Shown piece by piece: positions 34,023-45,793 of a stretch of 64,000 nt of DNA. Position 1 is the first letter of the stretch. Each line of letters starts with the position of its first letter. The notes under the pieces were generated by a model that saw nothing but the letters and a program-made list of their open reading frames with translations, made no database searches and was not told the DNA's origin. This stretch comes from Boesenbergia rotunda. Its lineage: Eukaryota; Streptophyta; Magnoliopsida; Zingiberales; Zingiberaceae. The translations under genes were made by a program, and so were the position numbers. The stretch is taken from positions 62,001-126,000 of the forward strand of contig JAGFNQ010009509.1 of assembly GCA_024364735.1 (NCBI GenBank), written 5' to 3'.

Positions 34023-35451
34023 TGTTGGTGCAGGAAGCACCATATCGAACCTTGTTTTGATATTGGTAAAGGATTCAAAGTTAAGTACTATTTGTGATCT
34101 AACGATGTCACTGAGTGTGCAGAAAGAAGTCCTAGCGAAGGGCTGCTAGGCGTTGAAGACCTGTCGAAGGTTAGCTAGGCACCTAGCGAAGGGCTGCTAG
34201 GAGTTGAAGACCTGGTGAAGGACTGCTAGGTACCTAGCGAAGGGCTGCTAGGAGTTGAAGACCTGGCAAAGGACTGCTAGGCACCTAGCGAAGGGCTGCT
34301 AGGAGTTGAAGACCTGGCGAAGGACTGCTAGGCACCTTGCGAAGGGCTGCTAGGAGTTCAAGACCTGGCGAAGGGCTGCTAGGCACCTGGCGAAGGACTG
34401 CTTGGTACCGAAGACCTGGCGAAGGGCTGCTAGGCACCTGGCGAAGGACTGCTGGGCAAAAGTCCAACCGGAGGAGCTAGTTGGTAAAAGGTAAACTCTC
34501 TTGAGAGGACGCGTTCCCCGTCGAGGGAACAGTAGGCGTCGGTTCGACCTAGGGTTCAATTTGGGACACCTGAAGTCAGAACCAAGATAGCTACGACTGT
34601 AAAAACCTAATATTTCTTGCTTTGTTTGTTGTGGAACTAATCTTGGTTGCAGGGACCAAAGGAACGTGTTTCTGCAGCTCAAAACGCCCCAAAGGAGAGG
34701 GGCAGCAGCTGGGCTAGGCGCTCGGGAGGTCCCGGGCGCTCGAGGTCAACGCCAAACAAGCAATTGAGCAAGAATCACTTCAAAGAATTACTGGGACAAG
34801 CGCCCTGATGGTCCCGGGCGCCCTGGATGCCTCGGGCGCCCTAGGTCCAAGCCAACTAAGTGATCGAAGCGAAATCAATCGAGAAGCCAGCAGACCAAGT
34901 CAGCCGGGGCGCGCCCAAGTGTCCCGGGCGCCCCCGTCAGCTCCGAAGGCCGATTCTGGAGGGATAAGCACTGACCGAGCTTCGGATGAGATTTCTCGGA
35001 TCCGAAGGCACGCGTCCAGGGTGCCCCCAGGAGTACTGTAAAAGGGGCTCGACCCCAAGGCTTCACATTATCAGTTTTCCAACGCCTCTACGCTCTTCAT
35101 TCAAGCGCTCTGCTGCAGAAACCTCCGATCTCGGGATTCTAGCGCCGACGATGACCCTCTGCTCCAAATTACGATCCACACCGGGCGTCGGTAACCAAGA
35201 GTATTCTTGTTCTTTTTACTGCACTACTATTGTACGAATCTTTGTAATTCTTTGCGCCATTATAGAATTGTCCGCAGTAAATGGTCAAGGACCGTGGGCC
35301 TTGGAGTAGGAGCTGACCGCGACTCCGAACCAAGTAAAAACGCTTGTGTTCTGTGTGTTTGTTTTAAATTTTCGCTGCGCATTCTCTTTTCTAATCCGAA
35401 ACAATTTTATGATATTCACCCCCTCCTCTATCGTATTTTCTCGATCCAACA
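34023..35451 (+). repeat. 5' LTR of E
   Basis: 1429 bp, tgttggtgcagg to ctcgatccaaca. A 51-bp tandem hairpin array lies at 34120-34460, GGGCGCC palindromes at 34720-34940. The TATA site seen in the 3' LTR (TATAAAA, 43704-43710) here reads TGTAAAA at 35037-35043, a single A-to-G change that may weaken this promoter. The U5 end has 'gatattcacccc', shared with related LTRs. Confidence 0.92.
34120..34460 (+). repeat. 51-bp tandem hairpin array, E 5' LTR
   Basis: Period 51 bp measured between 'gcacctagcg' at 34179 and 'gtacctagcg' at 34230. Each unit has CCTAGC-GAAGGGCT-GCTAGG and a CCTGGCGAAGG half. The same array occurs at 42750-43080 in the 3' LTR. Confidence 0.9.
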
Positions 35452-35453
35452 AG

Positions 35454-35465
35454 TGGTATCAGAGC
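35454..35465 (+). other. primer binding site of E
   Basis: TGGTATCAGAGC two bases after the 5' LTR. The leader hairpin follows at about 35473-35503. Confidence 0.93.
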
Positions 35466-35980
35466 GGGGTAGCTCAAATTTGGCGCAACCACCAATTTGG
35501 GAGTTTTTCGGATTTACGAAATTTTTAATCTTATTTCTTTTCTTTCTCGTTAATCGAGTTTGGTGCAACACCACTCGATCTTGTTCGCTTTTTATTTCAA
35601 ATAAATAATATTTGTGGGCCTTTTTTCAATTTTGAATTCTTATTTTTTCACCATTCGTTAGAATTGATAAAACGATCAATTTTTGAAAATTTATCACAAT
35701 TTTTTTATTATTATTTTAATATTTTTCTCAAAATTCGTGCTACCTTAATTCAAGCAGATTTTTCTCAAACATTGAATTCATACCTTTTCATCATTAATCA
35801 AAATTGATAAAGCTAATATTTTCAATAATTTGTCATAATTTTTTTAATTATTATTTTAATATTTTATCTCGAAATTCGTGCAATATTTATTTTGGACAAT
35901 TTTTCTTCTCCCGCACTACTAATCCAAGACCAAGTCTTGGTACATTTTTGTTACTTCTTTTCTGTACGAGGTTAAACTAA

Positions 35981-36862
35981 ATGGCCAACCAAGAGTAGAA
36001 CAGTGCCCGTCCACCGCTATTCTCCGGCGAGAACTTCAATTATTGGAGAAGTCAAATGGAGTTCCATCTGAAGGCCCATATGGACTTATAGATGATCATT
36101 CAAACAGGGTTCTCCCTCCCTACAGAAGATGGGCTATCAATTACGTGGGACCAACTGGATGAACCAACCCTGAGGAAGATCGAGACAGAAACAAGGGCGA
36201 CTGCAATCCTACAATGTGGCCTAACCAATGAAGAATTGAAGCGGGTCGGATCCTTCAATTGTGCCAAAGAGATGTGGGAAAAGCTAATCAATCTACACGA
36301 AGAGAGCTCCGATATTAAGATCTTAGAAGATTTTGCATTTTAGGCTCAAGCACAAGTAGCTGAGACAGACTCGACACCCGACGTCGAAATCGAACCAGAG
36401 CCAGACGACGAGTTTTCTGAGACAAAATCAGTAACTAATTTTGAATCATTTTCTAAATTAAGATTAAATAATCAAGCTGATACTGCAATGGTCGAGGAAG
36501 GTTTAGTTTTCATTGTAGGGAAAACTCCAAGAGAACTGCAAAAGAGGCCCCAACCAGTACCTGAGTCCAACTCAGACTCAGAATTTGACAACAAAGAAGG
36601 AGATTGAACCAAACTGGTCCGATTAGCTCGTGATCACTACAAGATGATAAAGAAACAAAAAAGAAAGAAGTTAAGTATCAAGGGGGAGATTCCCAACCGG
36701 GAATCAAAAGGTAAATTTACGATATTTGAAAATCTAATATTTACCTCAAAGAACGTAATTAATTCATATAAATTAGTTAAAGCTAATATGTTAGAAAACT
36801 TAATTCCCAACCTTGTTGATTTTAAAAAACCTGAGTATTATTTCAATTATGATGTGACTTAG
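35981..36862 (+). pseudogene. gag: E gag with four stops
   Basis: Homologous over its whole length to the G gag and ends with the same residues (NYDVT). The frame has no net shift, but stops lie at 35996-35998, 36089-36091, 36341-36343 and 36605-36607. At three of these G has TGG, TGG and CGA, so they are transitions; at 36341 G has TCG. Recognisable pieces: LSITWDQLDEPTLRKIE, CAKEMWEKLINLHEE and SKGKFTIFENLIF. No zinc knuckle. Not translatable as one product. Confidence 0.88.
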
Positions 36863-39800
36863 ATAACTTTTTCTTTGTTTGCTTGTTTATCTTCTTTTGC
36901 AATCTTAATTTTTTTTCTTAGATTTAGGATTGGTTAGATTAAGGACAAATGATTAAATTGAAACTTGAACAACCTAGTATTAGGACAAGGTTTGATGATA
37001 GTACGTTAGGGAAGCCTGACTAAGGAGTCAGGTAGGGTAAGGAGTACCCTATTTGGTCTTTTTATTTCGGTGGAACTAGCCGAAGCAACCTATCCGAATC
37101 CTAAGCTAGTTAGACCAAAGTTTCTCAGAAAGCAATTTGAAAATAAAATTTCTTTAAAAGGCTTTGTCTAGGAAAGGGTTGTTGATCCAATAAGGCTACG
37201 ACCAAAGAAGGCCTCTGTGCCTCGCCAAGACCTGGAAGCCAATTATCAAAACTTACTTTCAATTTGTCGTTTGTTAAACTTGAATCTAATACAAGCTTCA
37301 ATCAAATCATAGCTTTTAATTTAAATTCAAAGATAAAAGTTAACGCATCTCACAAAACAGATAAGGATACCTTGTTTTGTCACTTAGAAATGGGTTAGAT
37401 GCTCAGGACCTAAAAGTTTAGTCCAACCCAATCAACCTTACAAAACAAATTCAACTTAATTATTCTCAACTAATTATTCTCAAAATTCAACTTAATTATT
37501 CTCAATCAATTATTTTCAAAATTCAACTTAACAATTTTTAAAAATTCAAAGTTAAAATTCTAATTAATTTTGAAATCCTCAACAATCATTTTAACTTTTA
37601 AACTAAGGTTTAATGTTTCAAAATTGCTCACCTTAGGTTTCTTTTGCTCATTTACCTAAGAATTCCTTAATGTTTGTAAACATTTCTATATAAAAAACTT
37701 CTTTTAGACAATCAATTTATTCTTGAAAAATAAGTGTTGCAAACGTCACCTTGGGTATTACCTAGGATATTTTTTTTTGAAAAATGTCTGCAGTCCAAAT
37801 ATTGATATTTATATATTTTTTGGACTTAAGAGTATTCTGTTTCTCTCTTGGAAATCATTTTAAAATAGAATTTCTTCCTCCTAGTTCTTTAACTTTTTCA
37901 AAGAAAAAAAAGGAATTTGTTTTTCAAACTGCTAAAACAAAATAGTTTTCAAAAGTTGTTTTAAACTTAGTTTTTTTTATTATTCTTTTGTTTGAATCAA
38001 ACCCTAAGACTCAGAGGAGGATTAACTTGTGATCGGTAAGCCTCCTAGGACTGTGTCAGGTTTAGGGGAGTTCAAATTAAAAGAAGAAGTTTAAAAATAC
38101 TATGGTTTCAAACTATCACTCATGTTTTTCGAAAACTAAGCTATCTTTTCAAAATATGTCTTTCAAATACTCTTTTTTTTTTTGAAATATTAATACTTCA
38201 AAGTTCACTTTAAGAATTGTGCTTGATTCCCTTTCAATTTTGACAAAACCCTAAGGACACAAAGGAAGTCTACTTCATGATCTACAAGGACTCCTAGGAA
38301 GTGTCAAATTTAGGGGGAGTCTAAATCAAAAGAATTTATTTCTGACAATTATTTTTTTAAAAAAAATTATTAGATAATTCTTAGAATTTGAATCAAACCT
38401 TAAAACTCAGAGGATTACCTTGTAGTCAACAAGCTTCCTAGGACTGGGTCAAGTTTAGGGGGAGATCAAATTAAAAGAATTATTGAGCAGTTTCAAAATT
38501 ATATGTTTTCATGCACTGCACTTTTAAAATCCTTTTGAAAACATAAATAATTTTTCTTTCAAAATAATATCCTTTTAAATCATTTTACTTATATATGTGC
38601 CATCACTTTCCAAATTTTACTTTGGAATACTTTTAAAATCCTTTTAGAATACTTTTGAAAATAATACTTACTTGACTTTAGAAAATTTTCCAGGACACTT
38701 AGGGAAATGTCCTTGTAGTTAACAAGGTTTCCTAGGATTGTGTCAGACTGGAAAAGAAACCAAGTCAAGTATTATGTTTTCAAAATAAAATTAAAATTTT
38801 TTATTATCTTTCAAAAAGTACTTATATTTTTCAAAAATGCATATTATGTTTAAAAGTACTTATATTTTTTGTTTTCAAAAGTACTAATACCTTTCAAGGT
38901 ACTAATGCTTACAAAGTACGAATATCTTTTTTTGTGTAATACTAACATATTTCAAAGATCAATTTATTCAATCTTGTTCAAAGTGAAAATGTCTACAAAT
39001 ACAATTTTTTTTTAAGAATTGCACAATACTTTTCAAAATGGAGTTTTGTTGATGCAATGCTTTCAAAAGATATACTAAGTATTTTTATGTTTTCAAAACC
39101 CATAAGCTCTGATACACAAATTTAAAATGCCCTTCAAAATATATTTTTCAAGAGTTCTTTAATGATATACCCCCAAGGGTGAGAGTAGAAAAAGTAAAAA
39201 TTAAATTCTTCCTTAAACTTTTTTCCCTTTTCAAAGAAAGTTTATCTTAGAAATGGTCTAAAACATAAGGAGAAGAATTTCAAATTAAGGGGGAGAGAAA
39301 GGAAAGAGAGAAAGGATTTTTTTTTAATTTTTATCTCTTTTTCAAAATGTGCTTCAAAAAATTTCTAAAGTATTTCTAAGTGTTTCAAAATTTTTTAAGT
39401 GCATGTTTTTTCCTAAGTAAAATTTTTCTTAGTAAACAAACTTTGTCTGAGCAAAAACTTTTTAAAAATTTTGATAAATGTTTCTAAGAAAAGTTTTTTT
39501 GGTGAAAAACTTGTCGAGAAATTTCTTAAAGATTTTATTTTTCAAAATGCACAAAGTGTTTCCAAGCAAATTATTCTAAGTGTGCAAATTTTTTTTTGTA
39601 AACAAAATTTTTCCCAATTCTCAAAGTTAGAATTTTTTAAGGGAAATTTGACTTCAAAATTTTGCCTAAGTAAACTTTTTTAGTAAAATTCTTTCTGCAA
39701 AGCCTTGTAAGTAAAAGTTTTTAACAAAATTTAGGATTGCAAAACTTTTCTAAGTGTAAAAAGTTTTTTGGTGCAAACGCTTTAACTCTATTTTTTGAAA

Positions 39801-40107
39801 AAAAAATACTTTGTCAAAAACATGAAACACTTAGATGTTTTACAAAAACTGCATCCCTATTAGATATCTTGTTCACCCATGAATATTTTTGATATATGTC
39901 AAAGGGGGAGGAAAGGTTAATGTTAAGTGTTTTATGTGTTTTATAACACAATTATTCAGGGGGAGTATGAGAAAATTTTTATTTTTTCTGTTCAGAATTA
40001 CATTGGTCTTAGACTTTATACTGTTCAAAATTGCTATATTTAATTGGTCTTAACCTTATTACTTAATCTGTTATAATTTTTACTTAACTTTGAATTGTGT
40101 TGCTATA
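36863..40107 (+). other. E 3' non-coding region
   Basis: About 3.2 kb with no gene. The conserved 'ccaataaggctacgacc' block lies at 37150-37240. Modules with purine-rich cores follow: TTTAGGGGAG at 38061, TTTAGGGGGAG at 38309 and 38454, AAGGGGGAGAG at 39287, AAAGGGGGAGG at 39901 and CAGGGGGAG at 39957. The rest is AT-rich with many TTTTGAAAA words. Small ORFs here are chance. Confidence 0.75.
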
Positions 40108-40122
40108 CAAAAAGGGGGAGAT
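40108..40122 (+). other. polypurine tract of E
   Basis: CAAAAAGGGGGAGAT directly before the 3' LTR TGTTGG. This is the form typical of SIRE-like copia elements. Confidence 0.9.
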
Positions 40123-41539
40123 TGTTGGTACAGGAAGTACCATATCGAACCTTATTTTGATATTGGCAAAGGATTCAAAGTTAAGTACTATTTATGATCT
40201 AACTGTTAGTGATATGAGAAAAGTGTCCTAAGGCAATCGCCTTATGATTGTAATCATTTATTTTAATAAATGAATATTCACTATTTGAGTATACATGTTT
40301 ATGTATTTGATTGAGATCTTAAACTCATTTACTGAATGTCCGCAATACAATTCACAGCATGAGAGAATTTGTGACGAATTCACAACTAGTGATTATCTCT
40401 ACATGTGCAATTGTGAAGTATTGAAATTGTCCCTAGTCGATGAATTGATAAATACGGACACTATCAATTATGTTGAGACTAGCATGGGTTATTCTCTAAT
40501 CAGCTGATTCTCACTGGCTGGTGACATTGGGATGTCCGGAGATAAACATGAATGCTAGTTAAGGGAACTAGTTCATTGGAGTGACTGGCTGTAAAACTTC
40601 ATATGGTAGTCTACATATAGACATGTCAGTGAAGTTCTTACTGCAGCTTAAGTGCGATGTTCCTTTGACTTGCGGTGTTCAAGTCATCTTGGTCATGGAG
40701 ACTTATACTTTGACATCTTAAGCAAGCATCTCCAAGGAGGTGTGGACCCAGGATGATTGGGTATAAGCCGAAGTGCCCGAAGATGTTTGAACAACCTACA
40801 AAGGATTCACCACTCCTTGCGAGGAGATGTATACCCAAGGCCTATCGTCGGATTGTTACTCGAAGCCTCTGGCCAGAGCATGACATGTTCGGAGTATAAA
40901 TCTCTTAGATACATGAAAGTAATTAGAATCCGTAGGACGAGAAAACGTTACTTGGTCTAGGTGTGACGTAGTCAGCCTAGTGGGGACTGACACACATAGA
41001 CCATGTCCTGAACCAAGTGGGTATAAGATGGTGATGGGAATGGGGAACGATTCATTATAGCTGCTGAAGGGTTTCAGAATTGTTTCTGAGGTCAACCGTT
41101 AATCTTTCGATTAATTGGGGATCATGATGTACTACTAGGTGCCACTCATGATCGTTCTATAATTGGTTAATTATAGACGGCCAACATAAATTGAAAGCCT
41201 ATTTAGTCACACGCACTACGAGTAATCCGAGGGATTTAAAATGAGTTGAAAATTGGATTTTTCAATCAAGAGAGATTAGGTTTGGTTGAGCCAAACGATA
41301 AGTCGAATCTGAATTTTTCAGAGACGCATCGGAAGCGTAAAATGGCTAAGTCTTTTGAAGACTTAATAGATGAATTAAATGAGTTTAATTCATTGGGGCG
41401 TGGTTTGGATAGGCCGGCCAAAGAGGGTCCCCACCCTCTTTGCTTGGCCGACCACAACAAAGGGAGGGAACCAAATTGTTTGGTTCAATTTATAAAATAA
41501 ATCAAGTGTGGTTTATTTTATAAAATTATGGATGATATA

Positions 41540-41860
41540 AATTTTTTATATAAACCAAGGTTTGGTTTATTTTTTCTTGGAAATTAAAATGAATCATGGA
41601 TTGGTTTATTTTATAAAATCAATCATGGATTGATTTACCATGATAAAGAAATTTATATAAAATTTATTTTTCATGGAAATTAAAATGAACCAAGGATTGG
41701 TTTATTTTATTTTATAAAATCAATCATGGATTGATTTACCATGATAAAGAAATTTATATAAAATTTATTTTTCATGGAAATTAAAATGAACCATGGATTG
41801 ATTTATTTTATTTTATAAAATCAATCATGGATTGATTTACCGTGATAAAGAAATTTATAT
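41540..41860 (+). repeat. 101-bp tandem repeat in D2
   Basis: Three units, with 'tgatttacc' at 41631, 41732 and 41833, giving a 101-bp period. D1 has roughly one diverged unit at 17640-17760. Confidence 0.88.
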
Positions 41861-42072
41861 AAAGAAATTTATATGATAAATTTCTTATAAAAATTTATTC
41901 CATAAGAAAAGGAGACTTGGTTGATTTTTATCATGAATTAAAATATGATTTTAACCATGATATAAAATCAAGACTTGGCATGATGGAATAAGTCATAGAA
42001 AATTTATATGATAAATTTCTTATGAAAATTTATTCCATAAGAAAAAAAGAGACTTGGCGGTTGAGAGGCCAC

Positions 42073-42080
42073 TATATAAA
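42073..42080 (+). promoter_or_regulatory. putative TATA box of LTR D2
   Basis: TATATAAA followed by GGA, same context as 17937-17944 in D1. Confidence 0.65.
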
Positions 42081-43703
42081 GGACCCAAGGCAAGGCTTGG
42101 AATTGATTCGAAATAATCCAAGTATTCTTGCTTGGGCTCTCTCCCTCTCCTCCCTTCTTTGTCTTGGCCGGCCTCTCCCTTCTTCTCCCTTCTTCTTGCC
42201 GTGAGCACAAGGAGAAGCACCGAGGTGACGAAGTTCTTCCGTTGAGACGATCTTCCTCTTCGGCCATCATCACCTTGGGATTGGGCGCAAGTCATCTTCC
42301 TCCTCCTCGCCGGAATTGTGATTCCGGCCAACCTTGGTGGTGAGTTTTTCCGATGTGATTACTTCTGTCTTGGTTTTTGTCGCGTTCTCGGAGAATCTAG
42401 TAGTTCTCGAGAACACGAAACTCGTGGCTTTTCGAAGTCATCCCGAAGATACTCGGCGTGGACGCGAATAGAGGCGGAGCTTCCAAGGGACGCTTACGGT
42501 TGGATCTCGTCCCTTTCTTCGAGTTACGCGAGGTAACAAGTAAATTAGTTTACATTTCTGCTAAATTTTAAATATATGATCATGTCTACACAAGATAAGG
42601 TTGCATGCTTAGATGTGTGGTTAAATAATTTGAGAAATTATTTATGCTAAACCTTCCGCTGCACGTAATTAATTTTAAAATTACGAACCCGCATCCATGT
42701 CGACATGCACCCGGTCCCAACACTAACGATGTCACTGAGTGTGCAGAAAGAAGTCCTAGCGAAGGGCTGCTAGGCGTTGAAGACCTGACGAAGGACTGCT
42801 AGGCACCTAGCGAAGGGCTGCTAGGAGTTGAAGACCTGGCGAAGGACTGCTAGGCACCTAGCGAAGGGCTGCTAGGAGTTGAAGACCTGGCGAAAGACTG
42901 CTAGGCACCTAGCGAAGGGTTGCTACGAGTTGAAGACCTAGTGAAGGACTGCTAGGCACCTAGCGAAGGGCTGCTAGGAGTTCAAGACCTGGCGAAGGGC
43001 TGCTAGGCACCTGGCGAAGGACTGCTTGGTACCGAAGACCTTGCGAATGGCTGCTAGGCACCTAGCGAAGGACTGCTGGGCAAAAGTCCAACCGGAGGAG
43101 CCGGTTGGCAAAAGGTAAACTCTCCTGAGAGGAGTAGGTGAGGACGCGTTCCCCGTCGAGGGAACAATAGGCGTCAGTTCGACCTAGGGTTCCATTTGGG
43201 ACACCCTAAGTCAAAACCAAGATAGCTACAGTCGTAAAAACCTAATATTTCTTGCTTTGTTTTTTTTGGAACTAACCTTGGTTGCAGGGACCAAAGGAAC
43301 GTGTTTCTGCAGCTCAGAACGCCCCAAAGGAGTGGGGCAGCAGCTGGGCTAGGCGCCCGGGACGTCCCGGGCGCCCAAGGTCAAAGCCAAACAAGCAATT
43401 GAGTAAGAATCACTTCGAAGACTTACTGGGACAGGCGCCCTGATGGTCCCGGGCGCCCTCATGGTCCTGGGCGCCCTGGATGCCTCGGGCGCACTGGGTC
43501 CAAGCCAACTAAGTGATCGAAGCGAAATCAATCGAGAAGTCAGCAGACCAAGTCAACCGGGGCGCCCCTAGTGTCCCGGGCGCCCCCGTCAGCTCCGAAG
43601 GCCGATTCTGGAGGGATAAGCGCTGACCGAGCTTCGGATGAGATTTCTCGGATCTAAAGGCACGTGTCAGGCGCCCCCAGCGTCTAGGGCGCCCCAGGAG
43701 TAC

Positions 43704-43710
43704 TATAAAA
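43704..43710 (+). promoter_or_regulatory. putative TATA box, E 3' LTR
   Basis: TATAAAA followed by GGGGCTCGACCCC. Equivalent sites on the minus strand are at 44870-44876 (F), 28731-28737 (G) and 47053-47059 (H). Confidence 0.65.
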
Positions 43711-44116
43711 GGGGCTCGACCCCAAGGCTTCACATTATCAGTTTTCCAATGCCTCTACGCTCTTCATTCAAGCGCTCTGCTCCAGAAACCTCCGATCTCG
43801 GGATTCTAGCGCCGACGACGACCCTCTGCTCCAAATTACGATCCACACCGGGCGTCGGTAACGAAGAGTATTCTTGTTCTTTTTACTGCACTACTATTGT
43901 ATGAATCTTTGTAATTCTTTGCACCATTATAGAATTGCTCGCAGTAAATGGTCAAGGACCGTGGGCCTTGGAGTAGGAGCCGACTGCGACTCCGAACCAA
44001 GTAAAAATGCTTGTGTTCTGTGTGTTTGTTTTAAATTTCCACTGCGCATTCTCTTTTCTAATTTGAAACGATTTTACGATATTCACCCCCCTCTATCGTA
44101 TTTTCTCGATCCAACA

Positions 44117-44233
44117 GATCCACATATCCACCTGAGTTTTCAGGTGGACTTCCATCCGACTCTTCCAGTAGGAGAAGTCTTCTCCACTGAAAAGTGGTGG
44201 TCTGGTTGTGCTGAAACCCTCTTGCATAACCAT
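44117..44233 (-). pseudogene. gag: F gag, N-terminal part
   Basis: 39 codons from an ATG at 44233 (or 44227), with TTRPPLFSGEDFSYWKSRM, the standard copia gag opening. It is cut at the target duplication by E and continues in register at 34017. Upstream, 44234-44442 is the untranslated leader with the hairpin at 44409-44437. Confidence 0.88.
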
Positions 44234-44442
44234 TTAAGATTTCTAAAATAACAAAAAAAAGAGAAATTCTATCCCAAGACTTGGTCTTGGATTAGTAGTG
44301 CGGGAACAAGATAATTAAAAAAATGATCGAGTGGTGTTGCACCAACCTCGATTAATGAGAAAAATTCGAAAGAAAAAACAAAAAAGTTTCGTAAGATTCG
44401 GAAAACTCTCAAATTGGTGGTTGCACCAAATTTGAGCCACTC

Positions 44443-44454
44443 GCTCTGATACCA
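44443..44454 (-). other. primer binding site of F
   Basis: Minus strand TGGTATCAGAGC two bases inside the LTR edge. Confidence 0.92.
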
Positions 44455-44456
44455 CT

Positions 44457-45793
44457 TGTTGGATCGAGAAAAACGATAGAGGGGGGGGGGTGAATATCGT
44501 TAAAACTTTTTGGATAGAATAAAGAGCGAAAACGCAGTGGAAATAATTAAATGCACACAGGAACACAAGATTTTTGCTTGGTTCGGAGTCGCGGTCGGCT
44601 CCTACTCCAAGGCCCATGGTCCTTGACCGTTTACTTTGGGCAATACTATAATCGCACAAAACAGTTTACAAGTTGAGTACAGGAATATTGCAAGAAATGA
44701 AAATAGCTACACTTTTCGTTACCAACGCCCGATGTGGATCGTATTTTGGAGCAGAGGGTCGTCGTCGGCGCTGGAATCTCGAAGTCGGAGTTTGCCGGGG
44801 CGTAGCGCTTGAACGAGAAGCTTTGGAGCATTGAGAAATTGTGTTGTTGAAGCCTTGGGGTCGAGCCCCTTTTATAGTGCTCTATCGGGCGCCTGATGGG
44901 TTGGGGGCGCCTGACACGTGCCCTCCGATCTGCGAATCCTTATCTGCGGGCTCGGTTAGCGCTTATCCTCCCCACTTGGGCTGCTGAGTTGATGGGGGCG
45001 CCCGTGACCTCATGGGCACCTGATCCGCCTTGGTTCAGTGGCTTCGCAGCTATGATTTGGGATTTGCCTTCACTCTTGGGCGCCCGTATCCTTACGGGCG
45101 CTTGAGCCCATTCGGGCGCCTGAGCTGATGGGGGCGCCCGTGACCTCACGGGCGCCTGATCCACCTTGGTTCAGTGTAGCTATGATTTGAGATTTGCCTT
45201 CACTCTTGGACGCCCGTATCCTTACGGGCGCCTGAGCCCATTCGGGCGCCTGACTTCATTCGGGTGCCTAGGCCCAGTGAAGAACCTTCACTTGCAGATG
45301 ATCAGTCCTTCGACCCTGCAATTAAGGTTAGTCCCAAAAACATAGTAAGTAATAATTACAGCCGTAGCTGTCTTGGTTCTGACTTCGGGTCTCCCAAATG
45401 GAACCCTAGGTCGAATCGACGCCTACTGTTCCCTCGACGGGGAACGCGTCCTCACCTACTCCTCTCAGGAGAGTTTACCTTTTGTCATCCGGCTCCTCCG
45501 GTTGGACTTTTGCCCGATCCACCTGACCAGGTCTTCGTGCCCAACTTCCGGTCAGGTCTTCGATGACCAGTCCCTTGCCAGGACTTCTTTGCCCGACTTT
45601 CGGTCAGGTCTTCTTGCCCAGTCCTTGACCAGGACTTCTTTGCCCAGCCCTTTGCCAGGACTTCTTGCCTAGTGTACCTAGGGCTTCTTCCTGCACACTC
45701 AATGAACATGTTAGACAACAATAACATCTTAACTTCTGAACCCTTTGCCATTATCAAAACCCAGGTTTGACTTAGGTGCTGCCTGCACCAACA
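44457..45793 (-). repeat. 5' LTR of F
   Basis: 1337 bp, tgttggatcgag to cctgcaccaaca. TATAAAA on the minus strand at 44870-44876. A tandem duplication of about 136 bp (44990-45125 and 45126-45250) holds perfect short hairpins at 45081-45100, 45135-45154 and 45211-45230. A CCTGAC/GGTCAGG-type array lies at 45520-45690. Confidence 0.9.

Larger units (their letters stand above)
40204..42722 (+). mobile_element. solo copia LTR D2 inside E 3' LTR
   Basis: 2519 bp, tgttagtgatatgag to cggtcccaaca, exact duplications ctaac at 40199-40203 and 42723-42727. Same family as D1. TATATAAA at 42073-42080. Part of the extra length over D1 comes from a 101-bp tandem repeat at about 41540-41860. Confidence 0.94.
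34023..44116 (+). mobile_element. non-autonomous gag-only copia-like element E, complete
   Basis: Two LTRs (34023-35451; 40123-44116, the latter enlarged by solo LTR D2), target duplication gatcc at 34018-34022 and 44117-44121, primer site 35454-35465, polypurine tract 40108-40122. Without D2 it is about 7.6 kb. The interior has one gag pseudogene and about 3.2 kb of non-coding AT-rich DNA, with no protease, integrase or RT. Same family as G. It presumably depended on an F-like autonomous element, with which it shares LTR architecture, leader hairpin and primer. Confidence 0.93.
40123..44116 (+). repeat. 3' LTR of E, interrupted by D2
   Basis: LTR halves 40123-40203 and 42723-44116. It matches the 5' LTR including the 51-bp array and GGGCGCC palindromes. 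The TATA motif TATAAAA at 43704-43710 is intact. Right edge ctcgatccaaca, then the gatcc target copy. Confidence 0.92.
29756..45793 (-). mobile_element. Ty1/copia element F (SIRE/Maximus-like), interrupted
   Basis: Minus strand: 5' LTR 44457-45793, primer site 44443-44454, gag split at 44117-44233 and 33346-34017, protease and integrase 31381-32910, RT and RNase H 29798-31270. The gag is opened by element E with an exact 5-bp duplication (gatcc at 34018-34022 and 44117-44121). The 3' end is cut by G just after RNase H, so the 3' LTR is not visible. F sits in the leader of K; aattt at 45794-45798 would be its right target copy. All pol domains are recognisable, but stops and a frameshift disable them. 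Confidence 0.87.

Noticed and set aside
28311..44457. Tandem LTR-internal-LTR-internal-LTR structure sharing one LTR
   Set aside because: The LTR at 28311-29755 matches the E subfamily, not the F LTR, and no polypurine tract precedes it on the F side. Insertion of G into F explains the layout better.
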